From contig NZ_CP046980.1 in the NCBI RefSeq assembly GCF_030408395.1, forward strand, positions 2,460,397-2,524,396: 64,000 nucleotides of DNA, read 5' to 3'. Made by a program: the position numbers and the translations under genes. Positions 54,222-63,700 of this stretch are shown piece after piece; within the stretch, counting starts at the first letter, position 1; each line of letters opens with the position of its first letter. The notes beneath the pieces are model-generated. The model did not search any database. It saw only the letters and a program-made list of their open reading frames with translations, and had not been told where the DNA came from. The DNA comes from Corynebacterium aquatimens. Its GTDB lineage: Bacteria; Actinomycetota; Actinomycetes; Mycobacteriales; Mycobacteriaceae.

Positions 54222-54836
54222 ATGACCGCATTGTCCACGCGCACGACAGCAACAGGCACAAGACGAACAACACGTACAGAAACCAACACAAACCGCACTG
54301 ATCAGGCACTGGTGAAGGCGTACCTCGACGGGGATGACAGGGCGTTCACGTTGATCGTCCGCCGTTATAGCAGGATGCTGCACGTCGCGGCGTTGAAGTA
54401 CGCACGCAATGACTTTGATGCAGAAGACATCGTGCAAAACGCTCTGCTCAATGCTTCTGCCAAGATGCACACGTTTCGGTCAGATGCGGCGCTGACCACG
54501 TGGCTGCACAAGCTGGTTCAAAACGCGGGCTACGACTACATGACGCGGGGTGAAAACGGCCGCAACCATTTGAGCATCTACGCCGGGGACGGCGTACACC
54601 TAGAAGTCAATGAGCGGTACATGCACAACCCATTAGAAAACCTGGAGCGGCTTTTAGAGATGCGCAAGGTTCTCGCCGAATTGCCGGTAGCCCAGCGCCG
54701 CGCGCTGTTACTCATGGACGTCGCTGGGATGACCGTTGATAAGGCGGCACGAGAATTGGGCGTGGCAGAAGGAACCGTCAAGTCCCGGCGCAATCGCGCG
54801 CGACAGGCCGTCGCTAAGCATCTCGCAGAGCTCTAA
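54222..54836 (+). CDS. sigM: ECF sigma factor SigM
   Basis: The 204-residue ECF sigma factor has region 2 (YLDGDDRAFTLIVRRYSRML, NDFDAEDIVQNALLNASAKM) and region 4 (LPVAQRRALLLMDVAGMTVD followed by KAARELGVAEGTVKSRRNRA). In corynebacteria and mycobacteria SigM responds to oxidative or envelope stress and stands before trxB. The ATG at 54222 is chosen for the GGTAGGGGGG bases upstream. No anti-sigma gene follows directly, unlike mycobacterial relatives with rsmA. Confidence 0.92.
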   Translation: MTALSTRTTATGTRRTTRTETNTNRTDQALVKAYLDGDDRAFTLIVRRYSRMLHVAALKYARNDFDAEDIVQNALLNASAKMHTFRSDAALTTWLHKLVQNAGYDYMTRGENGRNHLSIYAGDGVHLEVNERYMHNPLENLERLLEMRKVLAELPVAQRRALLLMDVAGMTVDKAARELGVAEGTVKSRRNRARQAVAKHLAEL

Positions 54837-54912
54837 AGCGTCACTGGAGTCTCATTGGCGCTGTTCTAACTAATGTTCTGCGTCTGTCCCGGCGCGAAGT
54901 ACACTGGCCACC

Positions 54913-55869
54913 ATGACTGACGCTTCTGCCGCAACCGCTATTCATGACGTGATCATCATTGGCTCTGGCCCTGCGGGCTACACGGCGGCGCTCTACACCG
55001 CGCGCGCTGACCTCAAACCGCTTGTTTTTGAGGGCTATGAGTTCGGCGGCGAGCTGATGAATACCACTGAGGTAGAGAACTTCCCGGGCTTTCAAAATGG
55101 CATCATGGGCCCGGATTTGATGATGGAGATGCGCGCGCAGGCGGAGCGCTTCGGTGCGCGGCTTGAGTCGGAATTGGTGGATCGTGTTGATCTGGGGGAT
55201 GGCTCAGCGGATTCGATCAAGAAAGTGTACGTCGGTGATGAGGAGTACGCCGCGCGCGCGATCATCGTGGCAACCGGTGCGGCGCCACGGCACCTGGGCA
55301 TCCCGGGCGAGGCGGAATTGACCGGCCGCGGCGTCTCCACCTGTGCAACCTGTGATGGATTCTTCTTCAAAGACCAGCACATCGCGGTAGTCGGCGGTGG
55401 CGATTCCGCGATGGAGGAAGCGACGTTTCTGACCCGCTTTGCATCCAAGGTCACGTTGATCCACCGCCGCGAGGAATTCCGCGCATCCCAGATCATGCTG
55501 GACCGCGCCAAGGAAAATGAAAAGATTGAATTCCTTCTCAACACCGTTGTGGATGAGGTCATCGAGGGCGACGGCAAAGTCGCGGGCCTGAAGGTCTCCA
55601 ACACGGTCACCGGTGAGCAGTCCACCCTGGACGCCACTGCGATGTTCGTGGCCATTGGCCACGACCCGCGGTCTGAGTTCCTCGGCGGCCAGCTAGACCT
55701 TGCCCCCGGTGGATACGTGCAAGTGGCGGAGCCATCCACCCGTACGTCGATCCCGGGCGTATTCGCCTGCGGTGACCTGGTGGATTCCCACTACCGCCAA
55801 GCAATTACCGCCGCTGGTTCTGGTTGCCGCGCAGCGATTGACGCTGAGCAGTACCTTGAGGCGCTCTAA
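54913..55869 (+). CDS. trxB: Thioredoxin reductase
   Basis: The 318-residue flavoprotein has FAD-binding [18 protein letters not shown], the redox-active [10 protein letters not shown] (CxxC) and NADPH-binding [12 protein letters not shown]. It reduces thioredoxin with NADPH. It follows sigM after 76 bp and precedes trxA by 48 bp. Confidence 0.97.
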   Translation: MTDASAATAIHDVIIIGSGPAGYTAALYTARADLKPLVFEGYEFGGELMNTTEVENFPGFQNGIMGPDLMMEMRAQAERFGARLESELVDRVDLGDGSADSIKKVYVGDEEYAARAIIVATGAAPRHLGIPGEAELTGRGVSTCATCDGFFFKDQHIAVVGGGDSAMEEATFLTRFASKVTLIHRREEFRASQIMLDRAKENEKIEFLLNTVVDEVIEGDGKVAGLKVSNTVTGEQSTLDATAMFVAIGHDPRSEFLGGQLDLAPGGYVQVAEPSTRTSIPGVFACGDLVDSHYRQAITAAGSGCRAAIDAEQYLEAL

Positions 55870-55917
55870 CGAGCACCGTGGGAAGAGCACACCGAATTCG
55901 ATCTACAGGAGCATGTG

Positions 55918-56247
55918 ATGAGTACGCCGATTACCGTTACGCAGTCCACGTTTAAAACAGAGGTCGTGGAGTCCAATGTCCCCGTGGTGGTGGATTTCTG
56001 GGCACCGTGGTGTGGGCCGTGCAAGAAGTTGTCGCCGATCTTGGATGATATTGCCGCCGAACTGGGTGACCAGGTCAAGGTGGCAAAGATCAATATTGAT
56101 GAGGAGCGCACGCTTGCTGCGATGTTCCAAGTCATGTCGATTCCGGACGTGATGGTCTTCGTTGGCGGCAAGAAGGTAGATGAGTTCCAGGGCGTGCGTC
56201 CAAAAAACGAGATCCTAGAAAAACTGCACAGGCACCTTCAGCCTTAG
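55918..56247 (+). CDS. trxA: Thioredoxin
   Basis: The 109-residue protein has the WCGPC active site in VVDFWAPWCGPCKKLSPILD and the cis-proline in SIPDVMVF. The ATG at 55918 has ACAGGAG 6 bases upstream and is preferred to the adjacent GTG at 55915. It is reduced by the neighbouring TrxB. Confidence 0.96.
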   Translation: MSTPITVTQSTFKTEVVESNVPVVVDFWAPWCGPCKKLSPILDDIAAELGDQVKVAKINIDEERTLAAMFQVMSIPDVMVFVGGKKVDEFQGVRPKNEILEKLHRHLQP

Positions 56248-56353
56248 ACCGCATAGAAAGCGAGGGCGGCTGCGCACCGCTACCCTTGCGCAAGGAAGTA
56301 AGATAGTGCCGTGCCAAGCGCAGGCTAAAAGGGACTGGCTACTGGAGAAAGGA

Positions 56354-57541
56354 ATGGCCGTGACAAGCACTCTGCGGGTTGGGCAATCAAGTGCCCGTGT
56401 TGCGGAGGTCCGCTCCACTCTCGCACGGCTGGGTTTTCTTGATTCCTTTGAGGGCGATGTGGGGGAGTGGAGCAAGCGCAAGTTCTCCCAGGAAGAGAAA
56501 CTGTTTGACGCTGAGCTCGCGGAAGTCTTAAAGGCGTTCCAGCAATCCCGCGGTATTCGCCCCTCCGGGGACATCGATGATGTCACCCTGCGCGAACTGC
56601 GCCACGCATCCTACACCCTCGGTGCCCGTGTGTTGTCCTACCAGCCCAGCCAGATCATGGTGGGCGATGACGTGGGGCAATTGCAGAAACAGCTCCAAGA
56701 ACTAGGTTTTTATTCCGGACGGGTTGATGGCCACTTCGGTCCCGCCACCCACGAAGCGGTGGAGACTTACCAGATCAACTACGGCATCCAGGACGATGGC
56801 GTGTGCGGCCCGGAAACATTGCGCGCGCTGAGCCTTCTTGGTCGGCGCATTACCGGCGGTTCCACCCAAGCTATCCGTGAACGGGAAGTAGTGCGCATGG
56901 CGGGCCCCCGCCTGAGCGGTAAGCGCGTTGTCATCGACCCAAACATCGGCGAAGACGGCGCCACCTACACGGTGGCCGGGCGTTACGGGGAGATCTCCGA
57001 GGAAGACATTCTGTGGGATCTTGCCTCACGCGTGGAAGGCCGCATGATCGCCGCCGGCATGGAGACCATCATGTCACGCCCGAAGGGGGACAACCCCTCC
57101 ATCAAAGCCCGGGCTGACATGGCCAACAGCTTTGAAGCAGACCTTTTGATTTCGCTCCAGCTGGACCGCTACCACAACGAAAAAGCCAACGGTGTGGCCA
57201 CGTTCTACTTCGGATCCGAACTGGGCGCTTCCTCCATGACCGGCGAAACCCTGTCCGGCTTTGTGCAGCGCGAAATCGTCGCGCGCACCCAGCTGAACAA
57301 CTGCCACACCCATGGCCGCACATGGGAACTCCTTCGCGCAACGGAAATGCCCTCCATCGAGGTCGTCGTTGGTTACCTCACCAACCCGCACGACGTGGCA
57401 ATCGTGACGGACCCCAAGCAGCGCGACCTCATCGCCGAAGCCATCGTCGTGGCCGTGAAGCGCCTCTACCTCCTCGAACAGGACGACCAACCTACCGGTA
57501 CCTACTCGTTCGTGGAACTCTTGCGCGCCGAACAGGCGTAG
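56354..57541 (+). CDS. cwlM: CwlM-type peptidoglycan regulator (pseudo-amidase)
   Basis: About 395 residues hold two peptidoglycan-binding repeats (LRVGQSSARVAEVRSTLARL; VGDDVGQLQKQLQELGFYSG) and a C-terminal Amidase_3 domain from about residue 190. The domain lacks expected catalytic residues: the first zinc His (usually GHGG) is Asn in DPNIGED, the second (SIHAN) is Gln in SLQLD, and the general-base Glu is not in place in EVVVGYLTN. In mycobacteria CwlM is a cytoplasmic activator of MurA controlled by phosphorylation. No signal peptide is present here, in agreement. GTG 56360 is an alternative start with better ribosome-binding spacing. Confidence 0.9.
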   Translation: MAVTSTLRVGQSSARVAEVRSTLARLGFLDSFEGDVGEWSKRKFSQEEKLFDAELAEVLKAFQQSRGIRPSGDIDDVTLRELRHASYTLGARVLSYQPSQIMVGDDVGQLQKQLQELGFYSGRVDGHFGPATHEAVETYQINYGIQDDGVCGPETLRALSLLGRRITGGSTQAIREREVVRMAGPRLSGKRVVIDPNIGEDGATYTVAGRYGEISEEDILWDLASRVEGRMIAAGMETIMSRPKGDNPSIKARADMANSFEADLLISLQLDRYHNEKANGVATFYFGSELGASSMTGETLSGFVQREIVARTQLNNCHTHGRTWELLRATEMPSIEVVVGYLTNPHDVAIVTDPKQRDLIAEAIVVAVKRLYLLEQDDQPTGTYSFVELLRAEQA

Positions 57542-57550
57542 GTCTTGAAC

Positions 57551-57570
57551 CTACCTTGATTTCTAGGTAG
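57551..57570. promoter_or_regulatory. Operator candidate of the Phd/RelE module
   Basis: CTACCT-N8-AGGTAG, a perfect 6-bp inverted repeat, ends 10 bp before the antitoxin ATG and probably serves for autoregulation. Confidence 0.55.
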
Positions 57571-57580
57571 ATTTTGGAGC

Positions 57581-57910
57581 ATGGCCACATTTTCCATCAC
57601 TGAAGCTAACCGCTCTGGCATTTCTGGACTTATTTCATCAGCTGAAGCAGGCGAAAGGATTGCTCTTTCACGCCACGGCCGAGTCGTCGCTGAGCTGGTA
57701 TCCGCCACGGAAATCGAGATTATGCGCCGACGACACGAGGATCTGTTGGACGCAGCCCTTGTACTTGCCCGTTACGCTAATGACAATGGCGATCGCCACG
57801 AGTTGGATGATTTGATAGATCAAATGGGCTACACGCGCGCAGATTTGGAGCATGAGTTAGACCAACAGATTCGTTCCGGTAAAGAACAGCTACCTCCCTA
57901 TCATGACTAA
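57581..57910 (+). CDS. Phd/YefM-type antitoxin
   Basis: The 109-residue protein begins MATFSITEANRSGISGLISS and continues AGERIALSRHGRVVAELV, the Phd/YefM DNA-binding fold. The acidic C-terminus (DLEHELDQQIRSGKEQLPPY) would neutralise the toxin. It overlaps the next gene by 8 bp. Confidence 0.84.
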   Translation: MATFSITEANRSGISGLISSAEAGERIALSRHGRVVAELVSATEIEIMRRRHEDLLDAALVLARYANDNGDRHELDDLIDQMGYTRADLEHELDQQIRSGKEQLPPYHD

Positions 57911-58466
57911 CCCAGAACGAGCAGCCCGCATTCGACTCCTAAGCGAAGCAGTTGCGGACGTCGAGCGTTTGGTTCGTAAAGATCCAAGCGTGGGTCGAGC
58001 CATCCTACTCAAGATGTTGTTGCTGGAACGAGCACCGCATGCGGGTGAGCCACTTTTAGGTGATCTGATCGGTTTTAGGAAACTGGTGGTGGGCAACCGC
58101 AACTACCGGATTGTGTGGAGAGAGGAAACCGATTCCCGATTTCAACCGGTGCTCACCGTGGCTGAAGTCTGGGCTGTCGGGGAGCGGGAAAATGAACATG
58201 TTTACAAAGTTCTCCGCGATAGGACAGATGAAATCGAACGGAGGGGCAACAAAGATCATGTCCCCTTGGTCGAAGTAGTTCACCAATTAGATTCATTTTT
58301 CTCGGACATCCAGGCACTTTCTGAACCTGAACAAATAACAGCACTCCCTACATGGCTTCGGCAGGCTCTCAAGGACCAACTGCACCTCTCTGATTCTGAA
58401 ATTGATGCGATGTCCCAAGACGAAGCTCAGCGACGTCTAGCTGACTATTGGAGTCAGCCACGATAG
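57903..58466 (+). CDS. RelE/ParE-type toxin with C-terminal extension
   Basis: The first 100 residues resemble RelE/ParE toxins (LLLERAPHAGEPLLGDLIGF, KLVVGNRNYRIVWREE, VLTVAEVWAVGERENEHVYK). About 75 extra residues follow (from HQLDSFFSDIQALSEPEQIT), twice the normal RelE length. The extension could change the target or contact the antitoxin. The module is poorer in GC than its surroundings and sits between cwlM and parB, which are adjacent or nearly so in related genomes. Confidence 0.78.
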   Translation: MTNPERAARIRLLSEAVADVERLVRKDPSVGRAILLKMLLLERAPHAGEPLLGDLIGFRKLVVGNRNYRIVWREETDSRFQPVLTVAEVWAVGERENEHVYKVLRDRTDEIERRGNKDHVPLVEVVHQLDSFFSDIQALSEPEQITALPTWLRQALKDQLHLSDSEIDAMSQDEAQRRLADYWSQPR

Positions 58467-58527
58467 TCACCAAGCGTTGCACCCCAGCGAAATTAGCTAG
58501 GCACGTAAATAGAGCTTCCGGCTAGAT

Positions 58528-59619
58528 CTACTTGCCGGAGATGAGTCCGAGGATGCGCTCGAAGTCATCGCGGTCGCCGAATTCGATGACCATTTTTCCT
58601 TTGCGGCGGCCCATGGTGACTTTGACGGTGGTGTCCCACTGATCAGATAGGCGATCGGCGGTCTGGGTGAAGTACTCGGGTTGAGCAGGCCGCAGGCGGG
58701 GTTTCTTGGCTGGTTCCTCGCCGCGGTTGAGCAGCGTGACGGCTTCCTCCGTGGCGCGGACGGATAGTCCCTCGGCGACGATGCGCTCAGCCAGGGTTTC
58801 CTGGGCTTGCGCACCGACTTTGACGCCGAGTAGGGCGCGGGCGTGCCCCGCGGAGAGGACTCCGGCGGCAACGCGGCGCTGCACGGGGACGGGCAGGCGA
58901 AGAAGACGAATCGAGTTGGTGATCACCGGGCGCGAGCGGCCAAGGCGGTCCGCGAGCTGCTCTTGGGTGACGCCAAACTCCTCTAAAAGCTGCTCGTAGG
59001 CGGCGGCTTCTTCCAACGGGTTGAGCTGGACGCGGTGGATGTTTTCCAACAGCGCGTCGCGCAGCATGTCTTCATTAGCGGTTTCCCGCACGATGGCGGG
59101 GATGACCTTGAGGCCAGCCTTGGAGGCGGCACGCCAGCGGCGTTCACCCATGATGAGTTCATAGGCGTGGCTGCCGGAATCGGACGGGCGCACAACGATC
59201 GGCTGCAGAAGGCCGAACTCCTTGATGGAGTGAACCAGTTCGGCCAGCTGCTCTTCTTCGAAGACCTGGCGTGGCTGCTTCTCATTGGGGATGATCTGAC
59301 CTAAGGGGATTTCCTGGTAGGTCGCACCGAAAGAGTCGGTGCCCGCCGTCGCGGATGCGGCGATGGCGGCTGGGACGGCCGACTTCTGGGAGGCTGGCGG
59401 TGCAAACTGGGAGATGGACGGAGCGCCCTTCGGTTTCTTCGTTGGTGTACCGGATGCTTTCGCGGCCTTGGCACCTGCGCCTTTGGAGCCGCCGATGATG
59501 ACGTCCGCAGCGCCATCGCCCAGCGGGCCGGTCTTCTTGCCGGCGTCGAGGTCAGCGGGGCTAGACGGGATGAGCGCAGCCAGGCCGCGGCCCAAGCCAC
59601 CCTTTTTCTTTTCTGCCAT
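58528..59619 (-). CDS. parB: Chromosome partition protein ParB
   Basis: The 363-residue CTP-dependent clamp has the CTP-binding motif in [10 protein letters not shown], the [16 protein letters not shown] block, a helix-turn-helix ([20 protein letters not shown]) for parS and a C-terminal dimer domain. The N-terminal 100 residues are low-complexity linker. Its target sites lie in this window at 26612, 29201 and 39479. Confidence 0.96.
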   Translation of the reverse strand: MAEKKKGGLGRGLAALIPSSPADLDAGKKTGPLGDGAADVIIGGSKGAGAKAAKASGTPTKKPKGAPSISQFAPPASQKSAVPAAIAASATAGTDSFGATYQEIPLGQIIPNEKQPRQVFEEEQLAELVHSIKEFGLLQPIVVRPSDSGSHAYELIMGERRWRAASKAGLKVIPAIVRETANEDMLRDALLENIHRVQLNPLEEAAAYEQLLEEFGVTQEQLADRLGRSRPVITNSIRLLRLPVPVQRRVAAGVLSAGHARALLGVKVGAQAQETLAERIVAEGLSVRATEEAVTLLNRGEEPAKKPRLRPAQPEYFTQTADRLSDQWDTTVKVTMGRRKGKMVIEFGDRDDFERILGLISGK

Positions 59620-59633
59620 GGTGTAGCTCCTCC

Positions 59634-60668
59634 CTAGTCGCTCTCGTGGGTGCTGTTGTCGCCGCCGGTGTCGCCACTGTTTGAACTGTCAGCTTCAAGT
59701 TCCGCGGCAACCGCGGGGCTTACGCCGATGGCGCCGGTGGTGGCGTGCGGTTGGTAATCGCCGCGGGTGGCGATCTCGGTCGCGGCGTCGAAGTACGCCA
59801 GCGCACCGCGGGAACCCGGGTCGTAGTCGATCACGGTCTGGCTGTAGCCGGGCGCTTCAGAGACCTTGACGGAACGCGGGATGACGTTGCGCAAGACCAC
59901 TTCGCCGAACTGATCGCGGACTTCACTGGCCACTTGCTCCGCGAGTTTCGTGCGGGCGTCGTACATGGTCAACAGCACGGCGGAAATGTGCAGTTGCGGG
60001 TTCAAGGCCTGCCGGATCATGGAGATGTTGTTGAGAAGTTGCCCCACGCCTTCCAAGGCGTAGTACTCGCACTGGATCGGGATCAGGACTTCATCCACCG
60101 CGTTCATCGCGTTGATTGTCAAAAGGCCGAGGGACGGCGGGCAGTCAATGAAGACGTAATCAAAACGGTCCACGAAGGGGTTATCGTCCAAAAACCCCCG
60201 TCGTAAAGCATCCGCCAGGCGGTACTCGCGGCGCACGAGGCTCACGAGCTCAATTTCCGCGCCGGCGAGGTCAATGGTTGCGGGGATGCACCACAGGTTG
60301 GGGTTGTCGCCGCTTTGCTGGACGGCCTCTTCCGCGGTGGCCTCACCAATGAGGACCTCATAACTCGACGTCGTGCCGGCGCGGTGTTCGGCGGCCAGGG
60401 CGGTCGAAGCGTTGCCTTGCGGGTCAAGGTCCACGACCAGCACGCGCTGACCCAGTTTCGCCAGGGACGCGGCGAGGTTCACGGAAGTCGTGGTTTTACC
60501 CACGCCGCCTTTCTGGTTGGCCACGGTGAACACGCGGGCGCGTTCCGGACGCTCCACCGTGCGCTCACCGGAGTTCATCCGCGCCGCGCGGCGTGCTGCT
60601 GCAGCAATCGGGGTGTCATCCCATACCTGGTCAGCAGAGTTGGTGCTATCGGCGTCTGTGTATCCCAC
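59634..60668 (-). CDS. parA: Chromosome partition ATPase ParA
   Basis: The 344-residue ATPase has the deviant Walker A motif [20 protein letters not shown] and Walker B in [11 protein letters not shown]. It moves ParB-parS complexes to the cell poles and in actinobacteria interacts with the polar protein DivIVA. Acidic repeats end the protein. Cotranscribed with parB (14-bp gap). Confidence 0.96.
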   Translation of the reverse strand: MGYTDADSTNSADQVWDDTPIAAAARRAARMNSGERTVERPERARVFTVANQKGGVGKTTTSVNLAASLAKLGQRVLVVDLDPQGNASTALAAEHRAGTTSSYEVLIGEATAEEAVQQSGDNPNLWCIPATIDLAGAEIELVSLVRREYRLADALRRGFLDDNPFVDRFDYVFIDCPPSLGLLTINAMNAVDEVLIPIQCEYYALEGVGQLLNNISMIRQALNPQLHISAVLLTMYDARTKLAEQVASEVRDQFGEVVLRNVIPRSVKVSEAPGYSQTVIDYDPGSRGALAYFDAATEIATRGDYQPHATTGAIGVSPAVAAELEADSSNSGDTGGDNSTHESD

Positions 60669-60677
60669 GAGCCCTCC

Positions 60678-61322
60678 CTAATTTCCGCGAACAATACGGA
60701 TCAGGGTAGTCGGCTGCTCCAACACCTTCTCGCCCACGGTGAGGATCTCCGCGTCGACTCCGCCGGCTTTCGCGATCTCTTTCGCGTCGCGCACGAGCTC
60801 TTCGCTTATCGACGACCCCTTCATCGCGACCATGGCCCCACCGCGCTTGACCAAGGGAAGCGACCACGTTGACAGCTTGCCTAAGGGGGCGACTGCGCGG
60901 GACGTCACCACGTCAAAAAGCAAGCTTTTCTGCTCTTCCGCGCGACCGCGGATGACGGTGACGTTATCGAGCCCGAGTTCTTCGGTGACTTCGCCTAGAT
61001 AGGTGGAGCGCTTCAGCAGTGGCTCGATCAGCGTAATCGACAGGTCCGGGCGCGCGATTGCTAGGGGAATTCCGGGTAGTCCCGCGCCCGAGCCGATGTC
61101 CGCGACGTGAATGCCTTCAGCGAACGCCTCACCGATGACGGCGCAGTTGAGGATGTGGCGGGACCACAACCGATCGACTTCCTTGGGCCCGATGAAACCG
61201 CGCTGCGCGGCGGTCGTAGCCAGCGAGTCGTGGTAGGCCTGCGCGATGGGCAGACGATCCCCGAAAATGGCGGCAGCTGGCGCGGGGGGTTCCGCACCAG
61301 CTGTATTCATAGTCAAGCTCAC
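60678..61322 (-). CDS. rsmG: 16S rRNA (guanine527-N7)-methyltransferase
   Basis: The 214-residue SAM-dependent enzyme has the binding motif HVADIGSGAGLPGIPLAIAR and the conserved VTSRAVAPLGKL. It methylates G527 of 16S rRNA; loss gives streptomycin resistance in other species. The GTG at 61322 has an AGGG 7 bases upstream; the ATG at 61310 is the alternative. It is separated from yidC by 9 bp with no jag gene between, as in C. glutamicum to my recollection. Confidence 0.94.
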   Translation of the reverse strand: MSLTMNTAGAEPPAPAAAIFGDRLPIAQAYHDSLATTAAQRGFIGPKEVDRLWSRHILNCAVIGEAFAEGIHVADIGSGAGLPGIPLAIARPDLSITLIEPLLKRSTYLGEVTEELGLDNVTVIRGRAEEQKSLLFDVVTSRAVAPLGKLSTWSLPLVKRGGAMVAMKGSSISEELVRDAKEIAKAGGVDAEILTVGEKVLEQPTTLIRIVRGN

Positions 61323-61331
61323 GCTTTAACC

Positions 61332-62342
61332 CTACTTGCCTTGCTTGCGTTGCTTCTTGGAACGGTGATCCACCTTGCGAGCGCCCACCTTGGGGGCGGT
61401 TGTGCGCTTGAGCGCGGCGCGGGCTTCTTCCTCCGCAGCCTCTTCCTTGTCCATCTTGTCAAAGACAATCTTGGACTGGATGAAGGTCCACACGTTGTTG
61501 GTCACCATGTACATCAGCAGACCAATGTGCCACAGGAAGCCGGTGAAAAGCAGCGTTGCCGGGAGGAACCACAGCATCATGCCGTTCATCATCTTCATCT
61601 GCTGTTCCATCATCTCTGGGTTCAACGCGCCAGAGTTCTGCGGCTGCTTCGACGACGGCTTGTTCTTCTGCGCTGCCTTCTGCTTAGCCATGCGCTCGCG
61701 CTGGCGCTTCAGAGAAAGCCGGGCGTTGAGGTGGGTCATGACCACACAGAAGATCACCAGCGGCAGGGCCACCATGATGATGTTCGTGCGGGTGAAATCC
61801 ACGGGGGCGAACGCCGCGTACTGCTCTTGCGGCATGCCCATGTAAGCGGAAATCGGGATCCCAAAGATGCGCGCGTCCAGGAAGGACTGGACTTCTTCCG
61901 GGGAGAAGATGTAGTTAGCAGTGTTGCGGTTCTGCTCGATGCTCATGCCCAGCTGGCCGGCACCGGTACCCGTGCGGTTGAAGGAGCGCAGAACGTGGAA
62001 CAGGCCCAAAAACACCGGCAGCTGCGCCAGCGGAACGATACAGCTGGCTAGAGGGTTGACGCCCATCTCCTTTTGGAGCTTGCGCGTTTCCTCCATCATC
62101 TTCTGCTGGTCATTTTTGTACTTCGCCCGGATTTCCTGCATTTTCGGCTGCATTTCCTGCATCTTGCGGCCGGAGCGCAGCTGGTTGACCATCGGCTTGA
62201 CCAGGAAGACACGCAGGGTGCATGTCAAAAGGACAATCGCCAGGATCCAGGAAAGACCCGAGTCAGGGGAGAGGACTAAACCGACTACCTTGTGCCAAAA
62301 CCACAGCACGGCAGAGATCGGCCAGTAAATGAAATTCAGCAC
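61332..62342 (-). CDS. yidC: Membrane protein insertase YidC
   Basis: The 336-residue Oxa1/YidC protein has five or so membrane segments, the conserved MQEIRAKYKNDQQKMMEETR cytosolic loop and a basic tail (KQRKQGK). It inserts and folds membrane proteins with or without Sec. It lacks the large exterior domain of proteobacterial YidC, as usual for Gram-positives. Confidence 0.95.
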   Translation of the reverse strand: MLNFIYWPISAVLWFWHKVVGLVLSPDSGLSWILAIVLLTCTLRVFLVKPMVNQLRSGRKMQEMQPKMQEIRAKYKNDQQKMMEETRKLQKEMGVNPLASCIVPLAQLPVFLGLFHVLRSFNRTGTGAGQLGMSIEQNRNTANYIFSPEEVQSFLDARIFGIPISAYMGMPQEQYAAFAPVDFTRTNIIMVALPLVIFCVVMTHLNARLSLKRQRERMAKQKAAQKNKPSSKQPQNSGALNPEMMEQQMKMMNGMMLWFLPATLLFTGFLWHIGLLMYMVTNNVWTFIQSKIVFDKMDKEEAAEEEARAALKRTTAPKVGARKVDHRSKKQRKQGK

Positions 62343-62382
62343 GTGAGTTGGTCTCCTCTGTTGTTTTTAAAATCTCACACGG

Positions 62383-62664
62383 TTATTTGTCACCGGCCAC
62401 AACCACCGGGTCGTATCCACCCGGGTGCCACGGCCCGCATTTGGACAGCCGCACTATGGCCATCAGGCTACCTTTGGCCGCCCCATGCCGAGCGACGGCT
62501 TCCACCGCGTAGGCACTGCACGTTGGCGTGAAGCGGCACGTCGAATACATCTTAAGGGGGGAAAGGTGTTTTTGGTAAAGGCGCACGAGGCGCACGAGGC
62601 TTCTCGACGCCACCCCGCGCGGCGCCGGTAACTGCTCCCCGTCGGAGTTGTACAGTTCGTTCAC
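62383..62664 (-). CDS. yidD: Membrane protein insertion efficiency factor YidD
   Basis: The 93-residue protein has [36 protein letters not shown] and [16 protein letters not shown], all typical of YidD. It assists YidC. The GTG start overlaps the rnpA stop by 4 bp. Confidence 0.94.
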   Translation of the reverse strand: MNELYNSDGEQLPAPRGVASRSLVRLVRLYQKHLSPLKMYSTCRFTPTCSAYAVEAVARHGAAKGSLMAIVRLSKCGPWHPGGYDPVVVAGDK

Positions 62665-63026
62665 TGGCGTGCAGCTTTCGCTCGCGCACGCGCCATAGAT
62701 GCAGCCACGTCAGCCGATAGCTCCTGTGACGTTGCCGTCGCTGACGCTGGCAGGGCCCGAATAACAACGCGCGCTTCCACCGGCACGTCAGTCAGACTGG
62801 CAAAAACATGGCGCAACTTGCGTGAAACGGCGTGGCGGGTAACGGCGTTGCCAACCTGCTTAGAAACAACAAGACCGCACCGAGGCCCTCCGCTGATAAC
62901 GGGGGGATCTACGGCGCGGTCTTCGTAGTAGTGCACCACCACTGTCCGGGAACCTGCGCTCGACCCTTTCTTCATCACCGTGCGGAAGTCCGCAGAGGAT
63001 GAAAGTTTGTTGGGTTGTGGCAGCAC
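62661..63026 (-). CDS. rnpA: Ribonuclease P protein component
   Basis: The 121-residue basic protein from GTG 63026 ([20 protein letters not shown]) has the RNR-type region [20 protein letters not shown] followed by KLRHVF. It assists the RNase P RNA in tRNA 5' processing. This start lies 13 bp after rpmH; a longer frame into rpmH is rejected. Confidence 0.93.
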   Translation of the reverse strand: MLPQPNKLSSSADFRTVMKKGSSAGSRTVVVHYYEDRAVDPPVISGGPRCGLVVSKQVGNAVTRHAVSRKLRHVFASLTDVPVEARVVIRALPASATATSQELSADVAASMARARAKAARQ

Positions 63027-63039
63027 GGTCCCGTACTGC

Positions 63040-63177
63040 TTACGCGGTGAGCTTTGCGCGACCCTTGTTGCGGCGTGCGGACACGATGGCGCGGCCGGAA
63101 CGGGTACGCATACGGGTGCGGAAGCCGTGCTTACGGGCACGACGACGGTTATTTGGCTGGAAAGTCCGCTTGGACAC
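63040..63177 (-). CDS. rpmH: 50S ribosomal protein L34
   Basis: The 45-residue protein starts at GTG 63177 ([20 protein letters not shown]) and ends [13 protein letters not shown], a complete L34. AAGGAGC lies 6 bases upstream. It is the first gene of the rpmH-rnpA-yidD-yidC-rsmG-parA-parB series. Confidence 0.97.
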   Translation of the reverse strand: MSKRTFQPNNRRRARKHGFRTRMRTRSGRAIVSARRNKGRAKLTA

Positions 63178-63700
63178 GGTTGCTCCTTAAAACAAGCACA
63201 ACGTGGCGGCTAGCAACCGGGAATGAGCCACCACTAAACGGTTTAAACTCTGCGTGAGGTGCGTACATTGTTCCGCGTGCACCGCCTTCGCCGACTCACG
63301 TACGTGGCCCGGTTTCCGCGCCGGTGGTGCTCTCACTCGCATCACCGGCTTACTGAAACAAGCCATACGCGATGCAATAGACGAGCCCAGCGTACCCGCC
63401 TGTAAAGGTGAACTCAAATCGTGGCGGTCGAAGCCCGCAGCGCCGCAACCAGCAGACACGCCGGGACGTTGCGCCCAGTGGTTACCCTCCGGTTGGTTAC
63501 CCCCGAAACTACAAAAATGTAATTTTTCGGCGCGCCGCGTCCGAATGCGTGCGACACGCCGAGCTATCCAGCACCGAAACTAGATCGCTGGGCAAAACAA
63601 TTTCTAAGCCTCAAGTGACCCTTGAACCCCCTTGCCCCGACGCAGTTTTCCAGATTCTAGACATCGCCACACGCCCCAAGGTAAAAATCATCCTTACGCA
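63178..63700. other. rpmH upstream region without a gene
   Basis: No coding frame is credible here. It must hold the rpmH promoter. A hairpin TGGCGGCTAG / CTAGCCGCCA-like fold is possible at 63213-63232. Otherwise I see nothing I can name. Confidence 0.5.

Noticed and set aside
63254..63583. 109-codon + strand frame before oriC
   Set aside because: It has an atypical composition, no ribosome-binding site, no recognisable protein and no family-like segments; it is more likely non-coding.
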